Origin: Poriferisodalis sp965208925
GTDB lineage: Bacteria > Actinomycetota > Acidimicrobiia > Acidimicrobiales > Poriferisodalaceae
NCBI RefSeq assembly: GCF_965208925.1
Contig: NZ_OZ242364.1
Span: 806,001-870,000 of the forward strand
DNA: 64,000 nt
Direction: 5' to 3'
The notes below the pieces were generated by a model, which saw only the letters and a program-made list of their open reading frames with translations, made no database searches and was not told where the DNA came from. Below are positions 45,655 through 55,691 of this stretch, in pieces. A program made the translations under genes and the position numbers. The first letter of the stretch is position 1; every line of letters starts with the position of its first letter.

Positions 45655-46914
45655 ATGATTTTCACCTTGACAGCCGGAAGCGGAGACGCTCAGGCGCTTG
45701 CGGGTGGCTGGCTGGTGCGGGCCGCCGGGCACGGCGAGTGGCGGACGGTGGCGGATCGTGAGCTGGACGAATCGGGCTGGCAGACGACGTCGACTCCCGG
45801 CCGGTGGTGGCTGGACGCTGGCCTCGCTGACGAGAGCGCCGTGCTCTACCGGCGGCGATTCGAGCTTCCGGCGGAGCTGGCGGCTGGGCTCGGCAGCCCC
45901 GACGGCAACGCAGTCGGGGATGCGCGCTGGTGGTTCGTTGCGAGCGGGCTGTGCGAACTGGGCCACCTGTGGCTCGACGGCACCTACCTGGGTGACCTGC
46001 GCGGGCGCCACGCAGAACACGCCTTCGAGGTGAGCCATCTGCTGCGCGCCGGCCCCGAGCACCTGGCGGCGGTCGAGGCCTCGCACGGGGCCGTCCGGGT
46101 GCCCCAGAGCGAGGACGCGCAGGCGCAGATTGAGCGGACCGGGCCCGCGCGCATCCAACGCGTCCGCGCGCTGGTCATCGAGGCCAGCCCCGATCGGGCC
46201 GTGCTGCGCATCGCCGCCACTGTCGACAGCGCCGGCACGCATCGCAGCGAGATCACCACGACGGTGCTGCCCGCTGATCACCCCGACGCCGGTTGGTCCC
46301 GAGACGCCACCCGTCAAGTCGCGTCGCTCGACGACGGCATGACCCTGTCCGAGCCGGTGCTGGCGCGAGGCCGCAACGAGCTGGAGTGGCTGGTCGCGCT
46401 GGAGCGGCCGTCGCTGTGGTGGCCCGCCGGGCTGGGCGACCAGGCGCTGTACTGCATCGACATCGACGTCGCCATCGACGGACGCTCAAGTCACGCAGTC
46501 AGGCTCCCGACGGGCATCCGGACCGTGTCAGTGCGCCGCGGCGGGCTGGCAGTGAACGGCGAGCCGCACCGTGACGGACTCGACGCCCTGCGCGTCATCG
46601 AGCACGAGCTGAGCCATCCCGGCTTCTACGAATCAGCGAACACCGACGGCCGGCTGCTGTGCCAGCAGGTCATGCTGGATGCCAGCGTGTTCACCGGCGC
46701 CGAGCGCGGCCTGCGCGCACTGGCCGCGCAAGCTGCCGCGGCCGCGGCTGATCACGCCGCCCACCACCCCAGCGTCGCCGCTTGGCAGCCAGTGCCGGTT
46801 GCCGACGGACACCGGCGTGGATCCGGGTTGTCGCCATGGGCGCGCCGCACCGTGCGCCAAGCCATGCACCGCGCCGACCCCACCCGCCCGGTGCTGCCTC
46901 CAGACCGGCGCTGA
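45655..46914 (+). CDS. GH2 (beta-mannosidase)-like protein without catalytic residues
   Basis: The 419-aa protein follows the start of a GH2 enzyme. A jelly-roll sugar-binding domain (residues ~15-145, with HLWLDGTYLGDLRGRHAEHAFEVSHLL) is followed by an Ig-like domain with SLWWPAGLGDQALY, then GGLAVNGEPHRDGLDAL. A shortened barrel part has HPGFYESANTDGRLLCQQVML. Where beta-mannosidases read HPSVALWCGNNEN, with the acid/base Glu, this protein reads HPSVAAWQPVPVADG and then ends DPTRPVLPPDRR. The later nucleophile region is missing altogether. No signal peptide is seen. The ATG follows a TATTCT element at 45637-45642. Role unknown; carbohydrate binding or sensing is possible. Confidence 0.7.
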   Translation: MIFTLTAGSGDAQALAGGWLVRAAGHGEWRTVADRELDESGWQTTSTPGRWWLDAGLADESAVLYRRRFELPAELAAGLGSPDGNAVGDARWWFVASGLCELGHLWLDGTYLGDLRGRHAEHAFEVSHLLRAGPEHLAAVEASHGAVRVPQSEDAQAQIERTGPARIQRVRALVIEASPDRAVLRIAATVDSAGTHRSEITTTVLPADHPDAGWSRDATRQVASLDDGMTLSEPVLARGRNELEWLVALERPSLWWPAGLGDQALYCIDIDVAIDGRSSHAVRLPTGIRTVSVRRGGLAVNGEPHRDGLDALRVIEHELSHPGFYESANTDGRLLCQQVMLDASVFTGAERGLRALAAQAAAAAADHAAHHPSVAAWQPVPVADGHRRGSGLSPWARRTVRQAMHRADPTRPVLPPDRR

Positions 46915-46949
46915 GGATCTGATCCCGCGCAACCCGGACCTCTTCGGGT

Positions 46950-46984
46950 GAGCGCCGGCGTAGCGAAGCGAAGCCTCGGCGCTC
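46950..46984. terminator. Hairpin between the GH2-like gene and sdhC
   Basis: GAGCGCCG (46950-46957) and CGGCGCTC (46977-46984) pair over 8 bases around a 19-base loop containing GCGAAGCGAAG. It is placed after the GH2-like stop and before a possible sdh -10 (TACCGT, 47001-47006). A terminator role is likely but there is no T-run. Confidence 0.5.
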
Positions 46985-47079
46985 GCAAGGAATCTGCAAG
47001 TACCGTACGGCCCTGGCGCGGACGGCCCCAGTGGCAGACCGCGCCTGTCGCCGCACCACGCCACGCACGGGAGGAACAC

Positions 47080-47919
47080 ATGGCGCCGACTGCCACGCAG
47101 GCCGCCGGGTCTGCACCGGTGTTCAAGACCAAGCGCCCGCTGCCGTTCCCGCTGAACATCTACCAGTCAGCGATCGGCCGCAAGTGGGTCATGGCGTGGA
47201 CCGGCATCGGACTGCTGGGCTTCGTGATCGTTCACATGATCGGCAACCTGCACCTCTACGAGGGCCCCTCGCGGATGTACGAGTACGCCGAGACGCTGCG
47301 CGACCTCGGCGGCGGGCTGCTGCCCCGCACGCTGCTGCTGTGGATCATGCGGGTGGGGCTGCTGGCCATGTTCGTGGTGCACCTGCACTCGGCGTACACG
47401 CTGAAAGAGCGCAGCCGGCTGGCCTCCGAACGGGCGGGCTTCGTGGGCGGCGCCAAGAAATACGCATCCAAGCGCGACTACATCGCCGCCAACTACGCCT
47501 CGCGCACGATGCGCTGGACCGGCCCGATCGTGGGCCTGTACGTGCTGTTCCACCTGGCCGACCTGACGTGGGGCTGGTGGCTGGGCGACGCCTACGTGCG
47601 GGGCGATCCGTACCACAACGTGGTGGAATCGCTGTCGAGCATCCCGGTGGCGATCCTGTACGTGGTGGCCAACGTGGCGCTGGCCGTCCACATCTTCCAC
47701 GGCACCTGGAGCATGTTCCAGAGCCTCGGCGTCAACAACCCGCGCTACAACGGCCTGCGCCGCAACCTGGCCACCGCGCTGGCCGGCGTGGTGCTGGTGG
47801 GCAACCTCTCGTTCCCGGTGCTGGTGCAGGCCGGCCTGGTCGACGAGGACAACCGGGAGTGCCCCATCAACGACACCACCGGGCTGGAGTGTCTTGAGGA
47901 ACAGGCGGAGGCGCACTGA
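47080..47919 (+). CDS. sdhC: Succinate dehydrogenase cytochrome b558 subunit
   Basis: This is the membrane haem anchor of complex II. The 279-aa protein has five hydrophobic helices and matches the single-anchor b558 type (with no separate SdhD): FPLNIYQSAIGRKWVMAWTGIGL, VIVHMIGNLHLYEGPSRMYEYAE, FVVHLHSAYTLKERS and VALAVHIFHGTWSMFQSLGVNN. The helices contain at least four His that may bind two haems. The ATG is preceded by GGGAGG at five bases and sdhA starts one base after the stop. Confidence 0.93.
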   Translation: MAPTATQAAGSAPVFKTKRPLPFPLNIYQSAIGRKWVMAWTGIGLLGFVIVHMIGNLHLYEGPSRMYEYAETLRDLGGGLLPRTLLLWIMRVGLLAMFVVHLHSAYTLKERSRLASERAGFVGGAKKYASKRDYIAANYASRTMRWTGPIVGLYVLFHLADLTWGWWLGDAYVRGDPYHNVVESLSSIPVAILYVVANVALAVHIFHGTWSMFQSLGVNNPRYNGLRRNLATALAGVVLVGNLSFPVLVQAGLVDEDNRECPINDTTGLECLEEQAEAH

Positions 47920-47920
47920 C

Positions 47921-49872
<1,952 letters not shown>

Positions 49873-49876
<4 letters not shown>

Positions 49877-50697
49877 GCGGGTCGAACGGCGTGAACGGGC
49901 AGTCCGGGCAGGCCGGGCAGGCGCACGGCGGCACCTTGAGCCTCACGCTGCGCATCTGGCGCCAGGACGGACCCGATGCGCCGGGACGGTTCCACACCTT
50001 CGACGCCCCCGACATCAGCGAGGACATGTCGTTCCTGGAGCTGCTCGACACCATCAACGAGCGGCTGATCGACGACGGCGACATCCCGATCGAGTTCGAC
50101 CACGACTGCCGTGAGGGCATCTGCGGCATGTGCAGCCTGATGATCAACGGCCGGGCGCACGGGCACGAGCTGGCCACCACTACCTGCCAGCTGCACATGC
50201 GCAAGTTCTCCGACGGCGACGTCATCACGGTGGAGCCGTTCCGGGCGAAGGCGTTCCCGGTGGTGCGCGACCTCGTGGTCGACCGCAGCTCGTTCGATCG
50301 CATCATCGAGGCGGGCGGCTACATCTCGGTCAACACCGGTGCGGCGAGCGACGCCAACCTGACGCCGGTGCCCAAGGAGGCCGCGGACACCTCCATGGAC
50401 GCAGCGGCCTGCATCGGCTGCGGTGCGTGCGTGGCGGCCTGCCCCAATTCGGCGGCGCAGCTGTTCACCTCGGCGAAGCTGGCGCATCTGAACCTGATCC
50501 CACAGGGCCAGCCTCAGCGCTGGGAGCGCACTGAGGCCATGGTGGACACGATGGAGCAGTTCTTCGGCTCGTGCACCAATCACGGGGAGTGCACCGAGGC
50601 CTGCCCGAAGGAGATCAGCCTCGATTTCATCGCGTTCATGAATCGCGACTACGTCAAGGCCAAGATCAAGAATCGCAAGCTGACCGGCCAGAGCTGA
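49873..50697 (+). CDS. sdhB: Succinate dehydrogenase iron-sulfur subunit
   Basis: The subunit passes electrons from FAD to the quinone site. The 274-aa protein has a Gln/Gly-rich lead, the plant-type 2Fe-2S ligands at C79, C84 and C87 (CREGICGMC) with the last at C105, and the ferredoxin-type motifs CIGCGACVAACP and CTNHGECTEACP that carry the 4Fe-4S and 3Fe-4S clusters. The GTG start overlaps sdhA, closing the sdhCAB operon. A separate gene begins 61 bases later, after a weak GGCACG/CGTGCC hairpin. Confidence 0.95.
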
Positions 50698-50758
50698 GCC
50701 GGTCAGGCACGGCCCGCAGGCGTGGCTAGCGTGCCGCGTCTGTGGAGAGCATTCGCCG

Positions 50759-53104
50759 GTGACGCGCCGTGACCTGTCGCACTCGATAACCGTCAAGGCG
50801 GCGGTGGCGCTCATTGCGGCGCTGACGCTGGCTGTGTCCGCGGCACCGGCCGCCGCACAGCGGGCACCGAACCTGGTGCGCCATGGCCCGAACCTGACGC
50901 TGGTGGTGGCCAGCTGCCCCGGGCCGGCCGACAACGCGGTCGCGGAGGCGTTGGCGGCCCATGCGCGCAACGCCGCGAAGGTGTGCGTCGATCCCGGTGG
51001 CCTGTCACCGGAGACTGCCGCTCTGATCGCCGACTTCGCACCTGACCGGATACTGGTGGTGGGCGGCGAGACGGCACTGCCGCCTGCGGCGATGGAGGAG
51101 CTGGTGGCGGCCGCCCGCGCCGCCTACCGCTGGACCGCCATCAAGCGCCTCGACGGCGCCACCCGGGTCGAGACAGCGGCGTTGGCAGCACGCACGGCGC
51201 TCGAGGCTCCCAACGTCGTCGGGCCCGACTCGGTGACGCTGGTGGTGGCCAACGGCTGGGACGGCGGCGACGTCCGCACGGCGGCCGATGTCGCCGAGCA
51301 GATCGCCGACGCCGCCATCGCCTACTTCTCGCCGCGCACGATTGCGGACGGCCTGCCGGCCGCGACGGCTGCGCTGATCGCCGACTACCGGCCTGCGCGA
51401 ATCGCCGTCGTGGGCCGGCCGGACGAGATGGATTCGGCCGTCGAGGCTGCGATCGCTGCAACGCTCGACGCACACGAGCTGACCCTGGAGATCGAACGCA
51501 TCGCCGAAGCGGGCGAGCCCCGGTTCTGGATTCCCGAGGCGTCGCCCACCGATCAGATGGCGCGCCAGATCTTCGCTGCCATCGTCGACGGCACCCGCCA
51601 GCGTGACGCCGACGACGACGAATCGCCGCCGCCTGTCCTCGCGGCCAGTTCGGCACGGGGTCCGCTGGGCGAAGGCAAGGGCGCGCGGCTCTGGTCGGTC
51701 CGGGCCGACGGATCAGGGCGCGAGCTGCACTCGCACGAACACCGTGGCTGGGCCTGGAACCCGGGCGACGGCGAGCTGAGCTGGTCCAACCTGGACGGGC
51801 GGCTGAGAAGCGCCGCTCCCGGCGGCGACGACCGGGTGCTCGTCGAAGCCGGCGGGTACCCGGCGTGGTCGCCCGACGGCAGCCATGTGGTCACCTTCAG
51901 GTTTGCCGGGCCGGGCCAGCGGGGTCCGCGCAACCGCATCGAGGCCCATGTGTGGAGTGCCGGCAGCGGTCAGACCCGCCGCTTGGGCGTTGTCGACTAC
52001 CGCACGTTCCTGTACTCGGACCTGCCGCTCGCCAACTGGTCGCCCGACGGGAAGCGCTTCGCATACGTCGAGCTGACCGACGACCCTGACTCAGGCGAGC
52101 AGACCTCGACCACCCATATTGAGGCCTTCGACGCGAGCGCACCGGCCGTCACGCTCGGAGAGGACGTCACGTTCCTGGGCTGGTCGCCCGACGGCAGCCA
52201 CTTCGCTTACGGCACCCCGAGCGACTGCGACGGCAACGGCCGGAACGAGAGCCAGAACCTGTGGATCGCACGCACCGACGGCAGCGACGCCCGCGACCTG
52301 GGCTTCATCGATCGCATCCAGTGGCGCCTGCTGTACCTGTGGTCGCCCGACGGCGCCCATCTCGCCTACGAATCGCGCGACCCCGCCGACTGCTCGCAGC
52401 ACGTGAAGGTGGAGACGGTCGGCGGCGAGGCCACCGCGCTCGAGCCGGTTGCCGAGGGCCGGCTGCTCGGCTGGTCGCCCAACGGCACGCACTTGGGCTA
52501 CGGGATCACCGTGGGCACCCCGGGCAAGGGCGTCCCGCTGCGTGAGCACGCGTGGGCGGTGCGGCTCGACGGCAGCGACCGCCGCGAGCTGGGCGAGGCC
52601 AGGCCCAGCGTGTTCGGATCGGTGCTGTGGTCGGCCGACGGCGATCACCTGGCGTACACGGAGACGCTGCGTGGCCCCGATGGCCAGGTCACCGGGAGCC
52701 GGCCGGTCGTGCAGCGGGCCGACGGCCTCGGCGGAGCGACGGTCATCGCCGAGCAGGGCAACATCGTGGCCTGGTCGCCGATCGATCAGCGCCTCGCCTA
52801 TGTCTCGCACCACGACGAGGACGGCGACGGCAGCATCGATCGGCGTGCGCTGCGAGTCCACACTGCCGGTGCGCCGGATGCAGACGCAACGCTCGTGTAC
52901 GAGCTGCCCGACATCACCTTGGGCGGGCGCTGGTCGCCCGACGGCCGCTACATGGGGTACGTGTCGGGACCCACCGAGCTCCTCCTGGACTGGTTCATCA
53001 ATCGTCGGCGTGGTTCGGATGCATGGGTCGTGGCCACGAGCGAGCCGCGCTGGACGCACCGTGTGGTCACCGACATCACCTGGGGCGAGTGGCAGCCTCG
53101 CTGA
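50759..53104 (+). CDS. Secreted CWB2 plus eight-blade propeller protein A
   Basis: A signal peptide (MTRRDLSHSITVKAAVALIAALTLAVSAAPAAA) is followed by two CWB2-like repeats: APDRILVVGG-type strand near residue 95 and NGWDGGDVRTAADV then ADYRPARIAVVG. After a linker near residue 265, the protein has eight WSPDG-x-x-(F/L/V)-x-Y motifs that signal PD40/TolB-like beta-propeller blades. Loops carry Asp/Asn-rich DCDGNGRNE and DEDGDGSIDRR, like calcium loops. It ends TDITWGEWQPR. The start is a GTG. The next gene is a paralogue with the same layout. I recognise no named family; cell-surface ligand binding or sensing is inferred. The 61-base gap from sdhB leaves possible read-through. Confidence 0.85.
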   Translation: MTRRDLSHSITVKAAVALIAALTLAVSAAPAAAQRAPNLVRHGPNLTLVVASCPGPADNAVAEALAAHARNAAKVCVDPGGLSPETAALIADFAPDRILVVGGETALPPAAMEELVAAARAAYRWTAIKRLDGATRVETAALAARTALEAPNVVGPDSVTLVVANGWDGGDVRTAADVAEQIADAAIAYFSPRTIADGLPAATAALIADYRPARIAVVGRPDEMDSAVEAAIAATLDAHELTLEIERIAEAGEPRFWIPEASPTDQMARQIFAAIVDGTRQRDADDDESPPPVLAASSARGPLGEGKGARLWSVRADGSGRELHSHEHRGWAWNPGDGELSWSNLDGRLRSAAPGGDDRVLVEAGGYPAWSPDGSHVVTFRFAGPGQRGPRNRIEAHVWSAGSGQTRRLGVVDYRTFLYSDLPLANWSPDGKRFAYVELTDDPDSGEQTSTTHIEAFDASAPAVTLGEDVTFLGWSPDGSHFAYGTPSDCDGNGRNESQNLWIARTDGSDARDLGFIDRIQWRLLYLWSPDGAHLAYESRDPADCSQHVKVETVGGEATALEPVAEGRLLGWSPNGTHLGYGITVGTPGKGVPLREHAWAVRLDGSDRRELGEARPSVFGSVLWSADGDHLAYTETLRGPDGQVTGSRPVVQRADGLGGATVIAEQGNIVAWSPIDQRLAYVSHHDEDGDGSIDRRALRVHTAGAPDADATLVYELPDITLGGRWSPDGRYMGYVSGPTELLLDWFINRRRGSDAWVVATSEPRWTHRVVTDITWGEWQPR

Positions 53105-53156
53105 GCGCCGGCGGTGACTGAGTGCCCGAGCGGCCCAGCGATAGCATTTCGCCCCG

Positions 53157-55565
53157 ATGAAGATGCCTCATACACATGCGAGTCGTCACGCGATGCCGGG
53201 TCGGCGGACGCGCTGGCGGATGCGGGCTGCTGCAGCCATGGCGCTCGCGGTCCTGCTGGGTTCCGTCGTGGTGGCAACGCCCGCAGCAGCGCAGGAAGGG
53301 CCGTCGAACTTCGTGCGCGGCGGACCCAACCTGACGCTAGCCCTGGCCAACTGCGAGAGCTCGGCCGACACGGCGATGGCGCTGGCGCTGGCCCGGCACT
53401 CTCGCAACGCGGCCGCCGCATGCCTGAGCGCCGACGGCGTGCCCGAAGAGCTCTCAGCGCTCATTGCCGCCTATGCCCCTGACCACGTGATGATCGTGGG
53501 CGGCCCCGCAGCAGTGCCGCAGGCGGTGATGGACGAGCTGACCGCAGCAGTGCGTTCGGCCTTCCGGTGGACGATCGTGCAGCACTTCAACGGGGCGACG
53601 AGAGTCGAGACAGCGGCCGCAGCCGCTCGCATCGTGCTGGACAAGCCTCATCGTGTGGGCCCCGACACCGTGACGTTCGTGGTGGCCGACGGCTGGAACG
53701 AAGCTGACGTCAACACCGCCTTCGAGTTCGCTGCGACGCTGGACGACGCTGCGGTGCTCTATTTCTCGTCGGACACCGTCGAAAACGGTTGGTCCGACGC
53801 AGTGAGCTCGCTCATCGCCGACTACCGGCCGGCGCGGATCGTGCTCGCCGGACACCCGGACGAGGCGGGCATCGCCGCTGAGGCGGCGACCGGGGACGTG
53901 CTCGACGCCATCGAGTCTGACATTTCGGTGGAGCGAGTTGCGCTCGCGACCGATACCCCGTCTCCTGCCGCTGCCGCTGCACCGCTCACCAGCGCCGCAC
54001 GCGCGACGTTCGAAGCCATCAGCAGGGGTGAGCGCATCCGGCCCGCTGGCGCCGAAGCGAGCGGCCCACCGCCGTTCCTGGCGCTCACCCAGGCGTCGGG
54101 CATCCCCGGCGTCGGCTCCACGCTGTTCACGGTGCGGGCGGATGGCAGCGATCGCATGCTGCGCACCGTCGACCACAGCGGCTGGGAATGGGACTACAGC
54201 GGCGGTGAGCGGCTGGCATGGGCCGACGACGAAAGCCGCGTGATGGCCGCGACCCCCGACGGCGACGCCGAGCTGCTCGCGGAGCAGGGCACCTGGCCGT
54301 GGTGGTCGCCCGACGGCAGCCACCTCATCATCTGGAACAACGCTGACACCGACGACAACGACCGTCTCGATTCCTTCGAGGCATTGCTGCACGACGCCGA
54401 CGGCACGCCGAAGCGCAGCTTGGGCCAGACCGATGCACGCACCTGGTACTACGGCGACATCAGTGACTTCATCTGGTCGCGTGACGGCGCCTACCTGGCG
54501 TATGTCACCGGCAGCGTCGGCCCCGATACGTCCGAAACGATCGACGAGCTGCGCATCGAGCCGACCGACGGCAGCTCCCCGCCCGTCACCGTGGCTTCCG
54601 ATGCCATCGTGGTGCGCTGGGCGCCCGACGGCAGGCACCTCCTCTATGCCACGCCTGCGGACTGCGGCGAGGGTGAGACCCGCGACATCTGGGATCTGTG
54701 GGTGGTGGCGGCCGACGGCAGTGATGCACGCCGCATCGACATGGTCGAGTACCCCGAGTGGGGCATCCTCATCATCTCCCCGTGGTCGCCTGACGGAACG
54801 CACTTCGCATATGAAGCGGTCGATCCGCAGGACTGCTCGACCGAGTTGCGTGTTGGCTCCGTCGATGGCAATGGCGACGCGGAACCCGTCAGCATCGCTG
54901 CCGACGTGGATTTCCTGGGCTGGTCGCCCGACAGCACCTACCTCGAATACGGGGAGGAGACCGACCAGCCGGTCACCGACTTCCTGCTGCCGGAGCTGTC
55001 GTGGGTGGCCCATCGCGACGGGAGCTCGAAGCGATTCATCGGCGAGGTATCGCCGTCTGTGTACGGCTGGGTCTTCTGGTCGGAGGACGGCACGTACATC
55101 TCGTACAGCGAGATAGTGCGCGATGACGACGGCAACATCACAGGTCTGGTGGCCCGCGCAGAGCGAGCTGATGGCTCGGGCGAGGTCACCACGCTGGCGG
55201 AACCTGGCAACTCGCTGTCGTGGTCCGATGACGACCGGGTCGCGTATGTCGCGCAGCACGATGACGACGATGACGGCGTGCCGGATCGGGAAGCGCTGTA
55301 CCTGCACGCGCCGGGCTCGCCGGACGACGATGTCCAGCTCGTGCACACGCTGCCCGCGGCGCTGACCAGGGTGGCCATCTGGTCGCCGGACGACAGCCAT
55401 CTCATCTACGGGTCCGGCACCGCCGAGTCGCTCATCGGCTGGATCCGGGATCGTGGGCGCGGGGTGAGCGTGTGGGGCATCGAGACCGGTCAGCCCCGGT
55501 GGATGCATCGCCTGATCACCGATGTCACCTGGGGCGACTGGCAGCCCGACCCCGACGCCGACTAG
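53157..55565 (+). CDS. Secreted CWB2 plus eight-blade propeller protein B
   Basis: This 802-aa paralogue begins with a Tat-like or Sec signal (MPGRRTRWRMRAAAAMALAVLL, cut after PAAAQ), then two CWB2-like repeats (PDHVMIVGGPAAVP; ADGWNEADVNTAFEF then ADYRPARIVLAG). A linker follows, then eight W-S/A-P-D-G blades such as WSPDGSHLIIW and WSPDGTHFAYE. Aspartate-rich loops occur as DTDDNDRLD and DDDDDGVPDRE. The terminal TDVTWGDWQP matches protein A. Similar length and order but clear divergence indicate an old tandem duplication. The ATG at 53157 precedes the charged n-region; ATG at 53193 is an alternative. Confidence 0.85.
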   Translation: MKMPHTHASRHAMPGRRTRWRMRAAAAMALAVLLGSVVVATPAAAQEGPSNFVRGGPNLTLALANCESSADTAMALALARHSRNAAAACLSADGVPEELSALIAAYAPDHVMIVGGPAAVPQAVMDELTAAVRSAFRWTIVQHFNGATRVETAAAAARIVLDKPHRVGPDTVTFVVADGWNEADVNTAFEFAATLDDAAVLYFSSDTVENGWSDAVSSLIADYRPARIVLAGHPDEAGIAAEAATGDVLDAIESDISVERVALATDTPSPAAAAAPLTSAARATFEAISRGERIRPAGAEASGPPPFLALTQASGIPGVGSTLFTVRADGSDRMLRTVDHSGWEWDYSGGERLAWADDESRVMAATPDGDAELLAEQGTWPWWSPDGSHLIIWNNADTDDNDRLDSFEALLHDADGTPKRSLGQTDARTWYYGDISDFIWSRDGAYLAYVTGSVGPDTSETIDELRIEPTDGSSPPVTVASDAIVVRWAPDGRHLLYATPADCGEGETRDIWDLWVVAADGSDARRIDMVEYPEWGILIISPWSPDGTHFAYEAVDPQDCSTELRVGSVDGNGDAEPVSIAADVDFLGWSPDSTYLEYGEETDQPVTDFLLPELSWVAHRDGSSKRFIGEVSPSVYGWVFWSEDGTYISYSEIVRDDDGNITGLVARAERADGSGEVTTLAEPGNSLSWSDDDRVAYVAQHDDDDDGVPDREALYLHAPGSPDDDVQLVHTLPAALTRVAIWSPDDSHLIYGSGTAESLIGWIRDRGRGVSVWGIETGQPRWMHRLITDVTWGDWQPDPDAD

Positions 55566-55583
55566 TTCCCGCCACGTGGGCCC

Positions 55584-55662
55584 GCTGCGGCGGCGGAAGA
55601 TCTCTCTGCTCCGGGAATCCAGCAGGTTCCAACCTCGCAGAGCCCTCTTCCGCCGCCGCAGC
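55584..55662. repeat. 79-nt long imperfect hairpin between convergent genes
   Basis: The outer arms 55584-55600 and 55646-55662 pair perfectly over 17 bases (GCTGCGGCGGCGGAAGA and its complement). Inside, CTCTGC pairs with GCAGAG after a three-base internal loop, and GGAATCC with GGTTCC closes on AGCA with one bulge. It lies 18 bases after the propeller B stop and 29 before the next gene's end, so it may be a bidirectional terminator. Confidence 0.85.
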
Positions 55663-55691
55663 TACCCGCTTGTGCTTGTCCGGCGACGCCG

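Noticed and set aside
55584..55662. Terminal inverted repeats of an insertion sequence
   Set aside because: Only 45 bases lie between the arms, no transposase frame and no target duplication seen.
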